Source: Excoecaria cochinchinensis
Lineage: Eukaryota; Streptophyta; Magnoliopsida; Malpighiales; Euphorbiaceae
Length of the DNA: 64,000 bases
Assembly: GCA_947683425.1 (NCBI GenBank)
Contig: CANTUQ010000055.1
Location: 5,958,501-6,022,500, forward strand
Reading direction: 5' to 3'
The translations under genes and the position numbers were made by a program. The notes beneath the pieces were generated by a model that was given only the letters and a program-made list of their open reading frames with translations, did no database searches and was not told the origin of the DNA. Below, piece after piece: positions 46,783 to 57,389 of the stretch. Positions within the stretch are counted from its first letter, which is position 1, and the number at the start of each line of letters is the position of its first letter.

Positions 46783-48139
46783 TCACGGGATGACTGTCCT
46801 TATAGGCAAATGTGCCCAAAGGTCATAATACTTGGAAGTAAACGTAGAAGATAAGATGCCACCTTGAAAGGACAGTGGGCACCTCATGATGTCCTGTGGC
46901 CCTCCAAACTTATGAGAACTATGGGCTACGATACAAAAATTAGCTGTACGAAGCCCACACAAAGGGATGCATCCGGAAGGACCATCCTGAATCACGGATG
47001 AAAGAGGTAGCCAGAAGTACATGAAATTGATGTCATCATCAGTCACCGTGGTCAGGCGAGCAAAGCCTTCATCCAGAGATTCAAAGGAATACAACCACTG
47101 CCTAGGAAGGAAATGCCTCAGCAGGTAGGTGCTAATCACCTTAGGAGGGGGCTCTGATAGTAATTTCAATTTCTCTTGTAACCATATCTGAAAGATAAAG
47201 GAAAAGTAGAGAAATTAGAAGTATTGAGCAACAAGCTTGTTCTTAAGGATATCATGTAGAATGTTAGCTGATTTTATAATTGGTAATGATAATGAGCTAA
47301 GCCTATGATATTCTAAACCTTGTGCTTTGTGTTCAATTTAAATTTTTTTTTTTAATAAAAAAGAGCTGCTGGAATGGTTTGGGTCCATTCCAGGCAAAAA
47401 TTAGGCACAAAGTTTTGTAAAAATCCGAAGGGATGCATTCCCTACTAAGAAAAGCTAGTGTGAAAATCCATAAGGATCACAATACCTTTAAAAATAATGA
47501 CAGATACCTACCTGGAGTAATAAGGGGCTCCCGATAAAGGAAGTAGCAGGGTCAGTGCAGAGAGCGTCCACACCTAGGAGGGTCTCAGCCAGAATCAATG
47601 GAAAAAGGGTCAGCTCACGGTGCATGCCATCCACAATGCTAAATAGCCGATAATTACCAACCAATTCCTCAGAGGACACTGTTAGATACCTAGTCAAGCA
47701 AAATAATAGAACATTGATAGCCCGGTATCTAGGTAGGTTAGAGAAACCCTCCAATGCCTCAATTAGCAGTTCCAAAGTGAAAGTGACATCTCAAGGAGCC
47801 AATCTAGCGGCGGCTGTGGGTGGAATACATAGGGTCAATGCCACATCCCTTGCACCAATCAATCCATAGATCGGTATGCAAGGTAGTGTGCCAAGAGAAA
47901 GCCTCGCACCAATGATCACAGCAAATTCCTCAGGCAGGGGGCATAATTCTTGATGAGTGAACCTGAAAAGATGGAACTGTGTCGCATAAGCGAACCGCAG
48001 CTAGCAAAAGGTTTATGTCCAGTTTAACCCTCCTCAGGAATTTTAGGCCAGAATAAGAGGTTAAAATAGAATTTTCCCAAGTTCGGGGGTCATCTAAAAA
48101 ATGGTACATTTTGCTAAGTGATGATGTTGACATTTGCAA
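46783..48139 (-). pseudogene. Element T antisense accessory ORF, plant mobile domain-like, with predicted intron
   Basis: Read on the minus strand. Exon 1, 48139-47512: 'MSTSSLSKMYHFLDDPRTWE', then, after a frameshift near 47930, 'PEEFAVIIGARLSLG' and 'NLPRYRAINVLLFCLTRYL'. Exon 2, 47187-46783: 'IWLQEKLKLLSEPPPKV' onward. The exons join in phase 0 over a 324-base intron with splice sites CAG|GTAGGTA and TTTATCTTTCAG|A. The pattern (EEFAVIIG, then a leucine-rich helix region ending in IWLQE) resembles the aminotransferase-like plant mobile domain, which is known as an antisense extra ORF in several Tat elements. Function in the element is unknown. The copy is dead: frameshift near 47930 and TGA at 47793-47791. 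Confidence 0.7.
47188..47511 (-). other. Predicted spliceosomal intron in the antisense ORF
   Basis: 5' site CAG|GTAGGT at 47512/47511 and 3' site CTTTCAG|AT at 47188/47187. The intron is T-rich on its sense strand and its removal joins two open frames in phase 0. Confidence 0.65.
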
Positions 48140-48436
48140 AATGACTAGACTTCTAGATACCTATCGCTCACTCTAGGTGCGGGCTACCATTCGATCAAGA
48201 AAATCTATAAAAGAGTCATCCGCCACCTAACCTCTTCCTTTTCTTCTTTTCTTCTTCCTTCTTCTTCCTCTTGCCAACCGTTGCTCCAGTTTGGTTTTTC
48301 TGTCATTTCTCCCTTGTCTTTTGTTCATTTTGTGCACCGTTTGTGCCAAAACGCTCCTGGGGTAGTCGTACACGTAGGGGTCTAAGTTTCTGTAATTTAT
48401 TTTGCATTTTTTTTAGTCGAGTTCATCGACTCACAG
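48140..48436 (+). promoter_or_regulatory. Putative divergent promoter and leader exon in T
   Basis: TATAAAAG at 48206-48213, then a CT-rich leader (48230-48275, TTCTTC repeats) typical of plant 5' UTRs, ending at a donor-like CACAG|GTTAGA (48436/48437). The antisense ORF starts only about 65 bases on the other side of the TATA box, so the region could serve both ORFs. Promoter activity is inference. Confidence 0.5.
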
Positions 48437-48945
48437 GTTAGATTCTTACAATTTATTCCTTTTCTTCTTTAAATTTCTTTTAATTCTATGTTCTAGATAT
48501 ACTTAGATACGCATATTTTGAAATGTAGGCAAAATTATGCCCTTTTAATTTTTTGCAATTTGAGTTGTTACACACTGTCAGTAAAGAAAGAAAAAGAAAA
48601 TAGTAAGTAATAAAAATTATAAAACTAAGCAGTAAAATATGACAATAAAATAGGATCCATTACGTTCTCTAAAAATATCTACGTAATATCTGCATGATTG
48701 TTGTTGGGGACTGAGGCCTGTCGATTGTTTTTTTTTATGTAGGAGGTTGGGCACATCCTTGTCGGGATGTTGCCGATTTTTTTTTATTTAGGCAACTCCT
48801 TGTTGGGATGCTGCCGAAATTGTTTTGGTTAGGCACATCCTAGCCGGAATGCTGCCGAAATTTCAAAAAATCGCAAAAATGCAAATTTTAGTTATCTCAT
48901 GTTTAATTTATTTTCAAAATAAAACTAACTTGTAATCTTTTTCAG
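48437..48945 (+). other. Predicted leader intron of the sense accessory ORF
   Basis: 509 bases, ACAG|GTTAGA to TCTTTTTCAG|G; T-rich, with a repeated phrase around TCCTTGTCGGGATG(T/C)TGCCGA (48750-48860). The ATG lies one base after the acceptor exon begins. G has the same arrangement (58201-59744). Confidence 0.55.
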
Positions 48946-48946
48946 G

Positions 48947-50859
48947 ATGCCTTCGAGACATAATGTTCCTCGAGAGCAGTCAAAGCCTCAAGCCCCTATT
49001 TGGATGAGCCTTAATAAGAGGGAGCGATTTGAGGCTTTAGCTTGTGCCTAATTCTATTCTAGCATATACATTTCCAGGACAATCCTCTAGCAGGTGGCAT
49101 GATTGAGGAGGTGGACGCATTATTAGAGGAAATCGGTTGGATTGAGTTCCTTGGGCCATCGTTCCAAACCTATCCAGACATCTGTTGAGAGTTCCTGGCC
49201 ACCTTACAGTATCGAGGGTTTCAGAGGCCAGATACGGAGGAGGGAGTTCAGTTTAGAGTTAGAAGACACCACTTTAGCATTACCCTCCAGGTCTTTGTGT
49301 AGGCACTAGGGCTTCCATTTGGGGGTAGAGGTGGTTACACCAAAAAAAGCAGTCAAGCGGCACCATTAGGAGACTATTACTCTTCCCAAGGCTCTATATG
49401 ACCATAACACGGCAAAGAGCACCATGCTCTTTTCATAGGCCCTTAGATACCTCCATATAGTACTTTCTAATTCATACTTAGGCAGGGCAGGAAACCCTGG
49501 GTTAGTCAATTCTATGGAGATATAGAGGTTATGGGCCATGGTTTCTAGGCGGCCCCTGACTATTAGTCACAAGATCGTGGCTAATTTTGTTAGGCTAGGC
49601 CGTGGGTCCACAAGCAGGAGGGGTGATTACATGGTTACTACTGCACTTGAGGGTCACATTTCACTTTGGACCTCCAGTCGATGAGGACATATTTGTAGAT
49701 CTGGCCGCAATCCAAACCATGGGGATGATTGCTCAAGTACCTAACCGCTCTGGGGTGTACAGGATAATCACAATAGTAAAGACCTGACAATTTTTCCATC
49801 TACCTCCACTCTATCCAGCAGTATATGAGATCCTAGTGGAGGAGCTTCAGCTAAAGAGGGACCATCCACAGCAGCAGCAGCCTAAGGAGGAGCAGCCTCA
49901 TATGCCCCAAGATCAGGGTTTAGATATATATATGGAGGATATGATTCACACCCCGGCTTCTCAACAGGGCCATGTAGAGGTGCCGAGTCCTATCCCTTCA
50001 CCGCCATCAGTACATTGAGAAAATACCCGAGCTGAGAGGAGATATCACCCTATAGTAGACCTAGACACTTGGGAGTATCTACATCCACTGCTCCTCCACC
50101 ACCAGAGCCCCGAGCAGGGCCAGTCCAGGCTAGCACGCGGGTGCATTCTCCATCTATGTAGTAGGAGATCATCTCAGCTGTCACTGCTACTCTTGTCACG
50201 ATTTTCCAATATATGGAGGAGAGAGCTAGGATTTTAGATGATCATTTAGATAGACAAGAGCAGCTCATAGAGAGTTTGAGGAAGGATTTGAGTGCTTCAC
50301 AGATAGTGGCAACTTAGAGGATTGATGAAGCCGTCTAGCTTATTGATGAGTCTGTCACCTCTCTTAGATTCTGGGTTCAGGTTTTAGAGACATCTATACC
50401 AGCCTCATCTAGGACTGTGAGGGAGTTACATGAGGAGGTGGGATACCGGCTTACTCAGATTAAGGATGCCTCTAGACATCAGAGCTCAGAGCAGATACGA
50501 GTTTTTTTAGAGCTGGAGAGAATGGTTAGCTAGTTTATGGATTTCCTTAGGACTTGTGCACAGCCTTTTCTAGATGGCTATGCCTGGATCAAGTTCTAGG
50601 ATCCTCGATATGCAACACCTGGATCTCCACCAACGGATGTCACTCATCAGCAGCCAGCACCAGAGCTGGACCCTCGACCTTTAGAGATCAGCTCTCTTCT
50701 TCCAGAGCTGAACCCTCGACCTTTAGAGATCAGGCCTCTTCTTCCAAAGCTGGGCCATCGACATCTAGAGCTGGGCCATCGACATCCAGTGCCCAGCTGA
50801 TTCATATGTCTGACAGCAATCAGGACCCAGACGAGCCATCTGATTATTCTCCTTTTTAG
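48947..50859 (+). pseudogene. Element T sense accessory ORF (homologue of G ORF2)
   Basis: It starts ATG at 48947 (MPSRHNVPREQSKPQAPIW) and ends 'DEPSDYSPF' then TAG (50857-50859). The N-terminal part shares 'LLEEIGWIEF', 'EFLATLQY' and 'VQFRVR' with G ORF2 ('LLRNIGWEEF', 'EFLSTFQY', 'IQFRVR'). The middle is Gln/Pro-rich (49836-50018), the later part has heptad-like helices, and the C-terminus has a four-fold repeat of RAGPSTFRDQ/SSSRAEPS type (50640-50800). About ten stops and several frame changes occur. No enzymatic motif is visible. It may belong to the broad family annotated as putative plant transposon protein, but I cannot test that. Confidence 0.65.
50640..50800 (+). repeat. In-frame tandem repeat in the sense accessory ORF
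   Basis: Four imperfect units of about 36-45 bases (shared core CCCTCGACCTTTAGAGATCA or CCATCGACATCTAGAGC) coding a Ser/Pro/Arg-rich tail. Confidence 0.75.
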
Positions 50860-50977
50860 TGAGTGTTTAGGGAGACTTGTATATGGATATCTTTTGATGT
50901 ACAAACTCTTTTTTATTATTATTTATTTAATCACAGCTGTTATGTTCCATTCAAATTTTTACTTTGCTTTGAAGACA

Positions 50978-50979
50978 CC

Positions 50980-51018
<39 letters not shown>

Positions 51019-51034
51019 GAAGAAGAAGAAGAAG
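50978..51034. repeat. (AAT)n(AAG)n microsatellite
   Basis: About 12 AAT units followed by 6 AAG units, between the accessory ORF and the minisatellite. Confidence 0.9.
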
Positions 51035-51159
51035 AATCATAACTAATAAAAGAGATGAACAAACAAGGTATTAAACTTATATTTCGAAAGATCCAGTTAA
51101 TATAATAGTTTAACAAAATTCTTTGAAATTATAGGGATTACATTCCGTTAATCACATAC

Positions 51160-52125
51160 CAATAATTTGATGGCGACAATCATATGTTGAAGTCTTGAAG
51201 GTGGTAATCATATGCAGGACATACTATCTTGATAACGACACTCATATGCCGGATAGATCAACTATAGTCTACAGGATGATGCAATGGCAACAATCATATG
51301 CTAGTGCTTCGACGGGGATAATCATATGGCAATATCTTGATGGCGCAAATCATATGCCGGATAGATAAGCTATAGTCTTCAAGATATCCCGACGACAGCA
51401 ATCATATGCCAGAAGGATCAAACACAGTCATTGGCGACAATCATATGCCAATAACTCGATGGCAACAATCATATGCTGGACAGACTATCTTGATGGCGAC
51501 AATCTTATTCGTGATAGACCAACTATAGTCTATAGGATGATGCAATGGCGATAATGATATGCCAGTGCTTCGACGGCTGCAATCATATGCCTATGTCTTG
51601 ATGGCGCCAGTCATATGCTGGATAGATTAGCTGTAGTCTTTAGGATATCTCGACGGCGACAATCATATGCCAGAAGGATCAAACACAGTTATTGGCGATA
51701 ATCATATGTTAATAATTTGACGACGATAATCATATGCAGAAGTCTCAAAGGCGACAATCATATGCCGGACAGACTATCTTGATGGCGATAATCATATGCC
51801 AAATAGACCAACTGTAGTCTATAGGATGATGCAATGGCGACAATTATATGCTAGTTCTTTGACGGCGACAATCATATGCTAGTTCTTTGACGGCAACAAT
51901 CATATGCTGATATCTTGATGGCAACAATCATATGCCGAATAGATTAACTGTATTCTTTAGTATATCCCGATGGCAACGATCAAATGCCAGACGGATCAAA
52001 AGTAGTCTTTAAAATGACTTGGCGGCAACAATCATATGCCAAGGTCTTGATGGCGACAATCATATGACGGATAGATTAACCAAAGTCTACCGAATGACCC
52101 AGTGGCAACAATCATAAGCCACAAT
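51160..52125. repeat. CATATG minisatellite in T 3' region
   Basis: About twenty units around GGCGACAATCATATGCC at 25-55 bp spacing, grouped into higher-order repeats of roughly 260-280 bp (CAACTATAGTCTA..GGATGATGCAATGG at about 51268, 51528 and 51809). Tandem arrays in the 3' untranslated part are a known trait of Tat/Ogre elements and a source of satellite DNA. Confidence 0.85.
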
Positions 52126-52214
52126 CTTCAATCTTCAATCAGCATAGCAAAAGGTAAGGACTGCCTCAGGTATGGCCTTATTTCCCTTTCTCTAAATTTT
52201 GGCTCATTTTAGAT

Positions 52215-52249
52215 ACTAGTGTACTAGTCTCCCCAAAATTGGGGGGAAC
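52215..52249 (+). other. Element T polypurine tract with upstream palindrome
   Basis: AATTGGGGGGAAC (52237-52249) immediately precedes the LTR. ACTAGT-GT-ACTAGT (52215-52228) and CCCCAA-AA-TTGGGG (52231-52244) are inverted repeats beside or overlapping it. Confidence 0.7.
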
Positions 52250-52446
52250 TGTAGACACCGGGGTCCCGAGACAACCTAGATTAGAGTTACACAATAATGA
52301 CACCGATGCCTATTGTACAAGTAGAGGGCTGAAGCTGTAGGTTTTCATCTATGAATTTCACAAGTTTTGGGCAAAGATCCTTTTCATTTCCTTTATGATT
52401 TTAAAAGGGAGCTTTTCATGCATAAGTTTTGAGTTTTTATGTGATT

Positions 52447-52740
52447 GATGGCCATCCCTCATATGAGGGATGCCTGTCAGTCGATGCTAGTGCCTGCCTC
52501 TTGTGACAAACGAATTACGCAAATCGTGCAATTAGTGGCGACTGACGCCCATCCCTTAGATGATGGAATGCCCATACGTAGATCATTACAGACGCCTGCC
52601 CCTTCCAGGACGGCTATTGCTCACGCGAGAGCTGCCCAACCTCTGGTGAGACGGGCTGTAGAGGGGTATTTTCAGTTTTTATAGTTTTTTTAACGATCGA
52701 CGCCCGTCCCTCAAGCAAGGGATGCTCGTCGATCTTTACC
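52447..52740. repeat. GC-rich palindromic module in T 3' LTR
   Basis: Includes the perfect 20-bp palindrome CATCCCTCATATGAGGGATG (52453-52472) and a 40-bp inverted repeat with arms starting GATCGACG and ending CGTCGATC (52696-52735). It lies about 400 bp upstream of the LTR TATA box. Confidence 0.8.
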
Positions 52741-52849
52741 TGGCATTCGACTTGGATTTCCTTTTTGAAAGAAAATCTAAAGTTTTGTCCTTTAAAATTA
52801 AAATCCTAATTTTTAGAGATAAAATTTATAGATTTTAAAATATTTATCC

Positions 52850-53110
52850 TAAAGATAAATTAAAGATATTAGATTTTATCGCTAAAGATAAATTAAAGAT
52901 ATTAGATTTTATCCCTGAAGATAATTCGAAATCAATTTATCCCTAAAAATAAATTAAATATTTGACATTTATCTTTAAAGATAAATTAAAAATATTTGAT
53001 TTTATCCCTAAAGATAGTTTAAGATCATTTATTTATAGAGATAAATCAAATGCAATATTTATCTCTAAGGATAATTAAAAGTTTTACATTTATCTTTAAA
53101 GATAAATACA
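52850..53110. repeat. AT-rich minisatellite in T 3' LTR
   Basis: Six or so imperfect units of about 40 bp around TTTATCCCTAAAGATAAATT. Non-coding. Confidence 0.8.
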
Positions 53111-54699
53111 TAGGTTTTATCTTTATCTTTCAAAACATGCTAGCCTATAAATAGAGGTACAAGAGAAGATTGAGGGTTTTTTTTGGTTTTTTAGAGAAAT
53201 TTTGGGAGAAAGGGCAAATTTACTTTTAAAAACAAAAAGTCTTCTTTTTATATTGATTTTTCTTTTGAAATTCATTGGAAAAGAATCAAAAGTGAACTTG
53301 AGAAAGGGAAACCAATTCCCTTTTCTTGATTTACCTTCCTAAAATTTCAAATTATTTAAAAGAATGATTTTTTAGAGAGAGAAAATTATTTTCAATTTGT
53401 TCAGCTATCAACCTATCCTTGTAGAATTCAAGGCAAATCTATACAGGTTTTGCCTTCCAGAGATCAATATTCTAAGGGTAAATAATTATGGGTTAGTCAT
53501 TCTTGCATTAATTTCAATAAAATGATATGAGATGTATGATTTGGGGAAAAATGTAGATTAATTTATTTGTTCGGTAATTTTATTATATTTATGCTGTAAT
53601 TGCTTTATTAATATTTTGTTCAAATATAATTGCATAAAATAATGGTTCAATATCTATATAATATAAGATGTGGACTATAATGGGTTTTTCCCATTGTTTT
53701 TGAGATCTGGAGATGACTGACGGGATGAAGGCCCTACTGACGGTCGTCGCTCAAGCAAGCCATGGGTCGTCGAGCAGTACTTCTTCCTCCCGTCGGTCAC
53801 CTGTCTAACGGCCGTCCCTCATCTTTTAGGCCGTCCCTAATTTGTTTCTTCTTCATTTACAATTGTTTTTACTTCTCTCTTCTTATATTATTTTTTTATT
53901 TTATTTAATTTAAATATTTCTTTAGTGTTTCTCTATTGTTTTTTCATTTATTCTTTTTATTCTTTATTTTAACATTTCTAACATATTATTTTATTTTGAT
54001 TTTATGAGTTTTATTTTGGATGATAGAATGGGGGTTCAAATTAGACAAGTGACTTTATTTTGGTTCATTCTCTTCCATCCTTGTCATTTAGCTTTTATTC
54101 TTCTCAAATTTTTTCATTTGGCTTTACTTATCATAAATGTATTTTTGTGTTCATTAATATAAAAAGCACAAAAAAGATTTTTACAAATAAAATAAGGTTT
54201 TCTCTAATAAAATAGGACCAATGTCCTAGATTTTCCCTAATAAAATGTCACCTTAAAAATTATCATTTTGTGAATATGCATGAGGGAACCAATGTTCCTA
54301 TTCTTAAATAAATATCCCATTTTATGCTTGATTATTATTTGTTTTATTGCTTAGGGTTATATTCTGCCACTATTTTACTGTAAATTAATATGTTTTTTTT
54401 AGTTGTATCATCTATTGCTTTCGTTATGTGCTTGATTTGCTTCTTTATAAATTGTATAACTGTATTGATAAGTTGCAATTATATTAATATTTTAGATTAA
54501 TTCTTGGCATAATTATGTGTTTTATTTATTTAATTTTAATAATAATTAATTAGTTTTTGTGTTTTTATTAATTTATAATGTTTTTATAATTTTTAATAAG
54601 TTTTGGGATGTTTTCAGGTGTTTTATTTTAATCCGGAGTTAAAATGGAGGTTTGGGGTTGATTTTAGAAGAAGTTGGTGAAAATAGGCAAAATTGGCCT

Positions 54700-54987
54700 A
54701 AAGCACAGCCGTGCTTTTCAATAGCACAGCTGTGCTTTCGAAGGGACCGCGCAGCACACACGGAACAACACGGCGACACAGTTGTGCTTTCTCGCAAGGC
54801 ACAGCTGTGTCACGCAGCAAGCGCGGCGCGCACACGGAGCAGCGTCACGCAAATCTCGCCCCCTCGCCCAGAAGCACAGCTGTGCTTCTTCGCAAAGCAC
54901 AGCTGTGTCACGCCTTTTTCCGCCAGCACACAGCGCAACCCTAGCCAAAACACAGCTGTGCTTCTCAAAGCACAGCTGTGCTTTTCT
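54700..54987. repeat. AAGCACAGCTGTGCTT palindrome array, G 5' LTR
   Basis: Eight copies of the 16-bp palindrome or close variants in 288 bp, directly upstream of the TATA box. The open frames here on both strands are produced by the repeats. Confidence 0.92.
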
Positions 54988-54991
54988 CCAG

Positions 54992-54999
54992 TATAAAAA
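54992..54999 (+). promoter_or_regulatory. Element G LTR TATA box
   Basis: TATAAAAA just 5 bases after the last palindrome, followed by a short leader-like segment; the likely U3/R core promoter. Confidence 0.6.
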
Positions 55000-55636
55000 T
55001 AAAATGACGCCGCTGCATTCGAGAGAGCAGAATTTTAGGTTTAGTTTTTAGTTTTATTTTTCTCTCTTCTCCTTAGGGTAGACTTAGATTTATTTTTCAT
55101 TAAATTCCAGCAATATTTTATTTAATTTCCATGTTTTAATTCTTCTTTTAAACTTTGTTTTAGCTTAGATTTCATTTCAACTTGCACTTTTATTCCAATT
55201 TAATTTAGATTATTTTTATTTTAATTTTGTATTTTGGGATTTAAGGAAATTCAACGGTGGATGAACAAGAACTTCAAGATCCATTTTCTCTTTTCATCAA
55301 GGGTGTATTCTAAACTTAATTTTTCATATTTTATAATTATATTCTTGATGTTAAGGTAGTTGTTCATACTTGGGAGTTCTTGAATCGTATTTGTATTTTG
55401 GATATTTGGATTTAATAAATATTTTCATGTTTTCTTTTATTCCTCTTGTTATATATTGTTTTGCAATTATAATGATGATTGGAGCTAAATCCGAAAATTA
55501 TTGTTTGTGCAAATGCTCTGTTCTTTCAATATTGACATTTATCTTTCCAGCTTAATCCATGGATGTGGTAGGTTGGTTTGTGGGTGTTCATATTATTAGA
55601 TTAAGAATTGTGAGGAATAAATAGGTTTTAGATAAC

Positions 55637-56040
55637 TGAATCCGGGATGGTAGGTTGTCTTAGATCTAGGAATTGGTCATATTATACATATAGTTCAGTT
55701 TTATCTTCTCTGAAATTATCTGTTGTTGCTGAATTGAATGCAAGTTAAGGGGAGATCTACCAGGATAAACTTTGATTGTAATCAGTTCATAAATACATAC
55801 ATATGCTCTGTTCTATTTTAATCAACTTTCATTGGTTTGATGAATCCGAATTGGTATTTAAATCTGTGAATGTTTATTTTAATAGGTTCAGAATGGTGGA
55901 AGATAAATGAGTTTGATATCTGAATCCGAACTGGTAGGATTATCTGACTTAGAACTTACAAACATGTGATAATGCTAATATATGTGCTGAATCCGAAAGG
56001 TAGGTTCATTAATTAGAATAGCTGAATCCGAAAGGTAGGC
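55637..56040 (+). repeat. Dispersed TGAATCCGAANNGGTAGG motif in G LTR
   Basis: Copies near 55638, 55843, 55919, 55987 and 56020, the last two being identical over 16 bases. Spacing is irregular; the rest of the intervening sequence is unique. Confidence 0.7.
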
Positions 56041-56365
56041 TTGGGTTTAGATAGGTTATCCAGAATTTCATGTTATATTATTTTACCAATTTTCAGTTAC
56101 ATATATGAGGATAGAATTTCCCAAGTATTTAATTTCATCTTTGAATAATTTCTTGATGAACAATTTTATTTTCAATTGTTAATTTATTTTCTGGTTTAGT
56201 TTAATCTTCTCCACCAATCACACCGGGGACATCTCAAATTCACTCAACCATAGATATTTAACTGAACAATCCTTTTTCCCTTGGGTACGATAACTCGGGG
56301 TCCTAACTATACCCCACTTTATTACTTGTCGATTCGGTACGCTTGCCGAGGACCCGTCAAGTTTT

Positions 56366-56383
56366 TGGCGCCGTTGCCGGGGA
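56366..56383 (+). other. Element G primer-binding site (tRNA-Asp type)
   Basis: TGGCGCCGTTGCCGGGGA, the PBS known for Athila-lineage elements (tRNA-Asp), 6 bases after the LTR end. Confidence 0.88.
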
Positions 56384-56495
56384 CAACGGTGTTGTTTGTT
56401 TTATATCTTTAGTTGAGTTAGTTTGAGGTTTTTATTTTTCTTTTTATTTTAATTTGGTGTTTATTTTTGCAGAAAAATTTTGAGACATTTTCAAA

Positions 56496-57389
56496 ATGAT
56501 GCAAGCTAACGATCAAGATTATGAGTTGGTCCTTTTGCGAGCTCAAGTGAATGATATGATGAGGGAGATGCAAGAGTTACGACAATTGTATTTAACTTCA
56601 CCAGTCACCTATTCACCTTCTTTTGAAGATCCTCACTCTTCATGTATATCACAAGAGTCTCACTTTACCCATATCGAAAGTCTTTCAAACTACATCTCTT
56701 GTAGAGAGAAGGAATACCAAGCAGAAAGGAGGGAGATACAAGAGTCTAACTCTGCCAAAATCGAAAGCTTTTTAGACTACATATATTGCAGAGAGAAGCA
56801 ATTTTGTGCAGAAAAGGGAGAGTTGCAGGCTACAATCGATTATCAAGAGGAGAGAATCAAGGCTCAAGGGGATTTATTAAAGAGTCAAGCATTGGAAATC
56901 CAAAATTTGGAATCCAAGTTAGAAATTTTAATTGTCTCTCCGAGTGATCAAAAAGATGGTGGTGAAATGAGTCATGCACCTATAGAGATTAATGAGAATA
57001 TTGAAAATTTTGAGGATGGGTTGCATGAAGAAGAAAAGGAGCCAATTATTGTTGAAGATAAATCTTGTGTTTTTTTGGAAACTAATTTCAATTTTTCTGT
57101 GCAGGATAGTGCACCAAAGGAGCAAGAGTTGAATGATTCTCAAATGGAAACACTGAATTCAGTCCATTTGAAGGATTTATTTAGGCTTGAAGAGCCGGTG
57201 GAGTTCGTTTACAGTGAACCCAAGGTGGAGTCATACTTCATCGAAGACATGGAATTTCCCACCTTGGTAGCGTTCGATGATTTTCTCCTACTGATGGGGG
57301 AAAATGAAGAGCAAAAACCGGAAAGACCATTATTTGGTTCACAAGCTCGTCCACCCGAGAGTGAAATGAGTCGAGCTGGGACTCAATAA
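56496..57389 (+). CDS. Element G ORF1, coiled-coil protein of unknown function
   Basis: 297 residues from the first of two adjacent ATGs at 56496; the region before it ends in TATTTTTGCAG (56461-56471), possibly a splice acceptor. The protein is acidic overall. Residues ~1-30 and ~50-145 look helical and coiled-coil prone; within them a ~33-residue unit is repeated, 'IESLSNYISCREKEYQAERR' and 'IESFLDYIYCREKQFCAEKG'. The C-terminal half (~150-297) is rich in Glu, Asp and Phe with no known motif. There is no CX2CX4HX4C knuckle, no protease or RT motif. It is the first ORF after the PBS, the place of gag, so a structural or RNA-binding role is conceivable but unproven. The frame is uninterrupted in a very young element. 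Confidence 0.75.
   Translation: MMQANDQDYELVLLRAQVNDMMREMQELRQLYLTSPVTYSPSFEDPHSSCISQESHFTHIESLSNYISCREKEYQAERREIQESNSAKIESFLDYIYCREKQFCAEKGELQATIDYQEERIKAQGDLLKSQALEIQNLESKLEILIVSPSDQKDGGEMSHAPIEINENIENFEDGLHEEEKEPIIVEDKSCVFLETNFNFSVQDSAPKEQELNDSQMETLNSVHLKDLFRLEEPVEFVYSEPKVESYFIEDMEFPTLVAFDDFLLLMGENEEQKPERPLFGSQARPPESEMSRAGTQ

Larger units (their letters stand above)
52250..54465 (+). repeat. Element T 3' LTR (interrupted by G)
   Basis: Starts TGTAGACACCGGGGTCCCGAG, like E. Contains palindromic GC-rich module 1 (52447-52740), AT minisatellite (52850-53110), TATA box (53146-53152), CT/T-rich leader, GC-rich module 2 (53705-53830) and the GGACCAATGTCCTAG block shared with E (54205). G inserted 2216 bases into it; the remainder is beyond the window. 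Confidence 0.88.
54466..56359 (+). repeat. Element G 5' LTR
   Basis: 1894 bp, TGATAAGTTGCAATTATATT to GAGGACCCGTCA. AT-rich start, AGCACAGCTGTGCT palindrome array (54700-54987), TATA box (54992-54999), leader, and a dispersed motif TGAATCCGAANNGGTAGG (five copies, 55637-56040). The end runs straight into the spacer and PBS. Confidence 0.9.

Noticed and set aside
51160..52125. Regular repeat-spacer look reminiscent of a CRISPR array
   Set aside because: Repeats are degenerate, spacers are themselves repeated in higher-order units, and the context is a plant retrotransposon 3' region.
54652..55051. Open frames on both strands over the palindrome array of G (also at 63719-63956)
   Set aside because: Palindromic repeats open frames symmetrically on both strands; the same frames recur in the second LTR and carry no domain.
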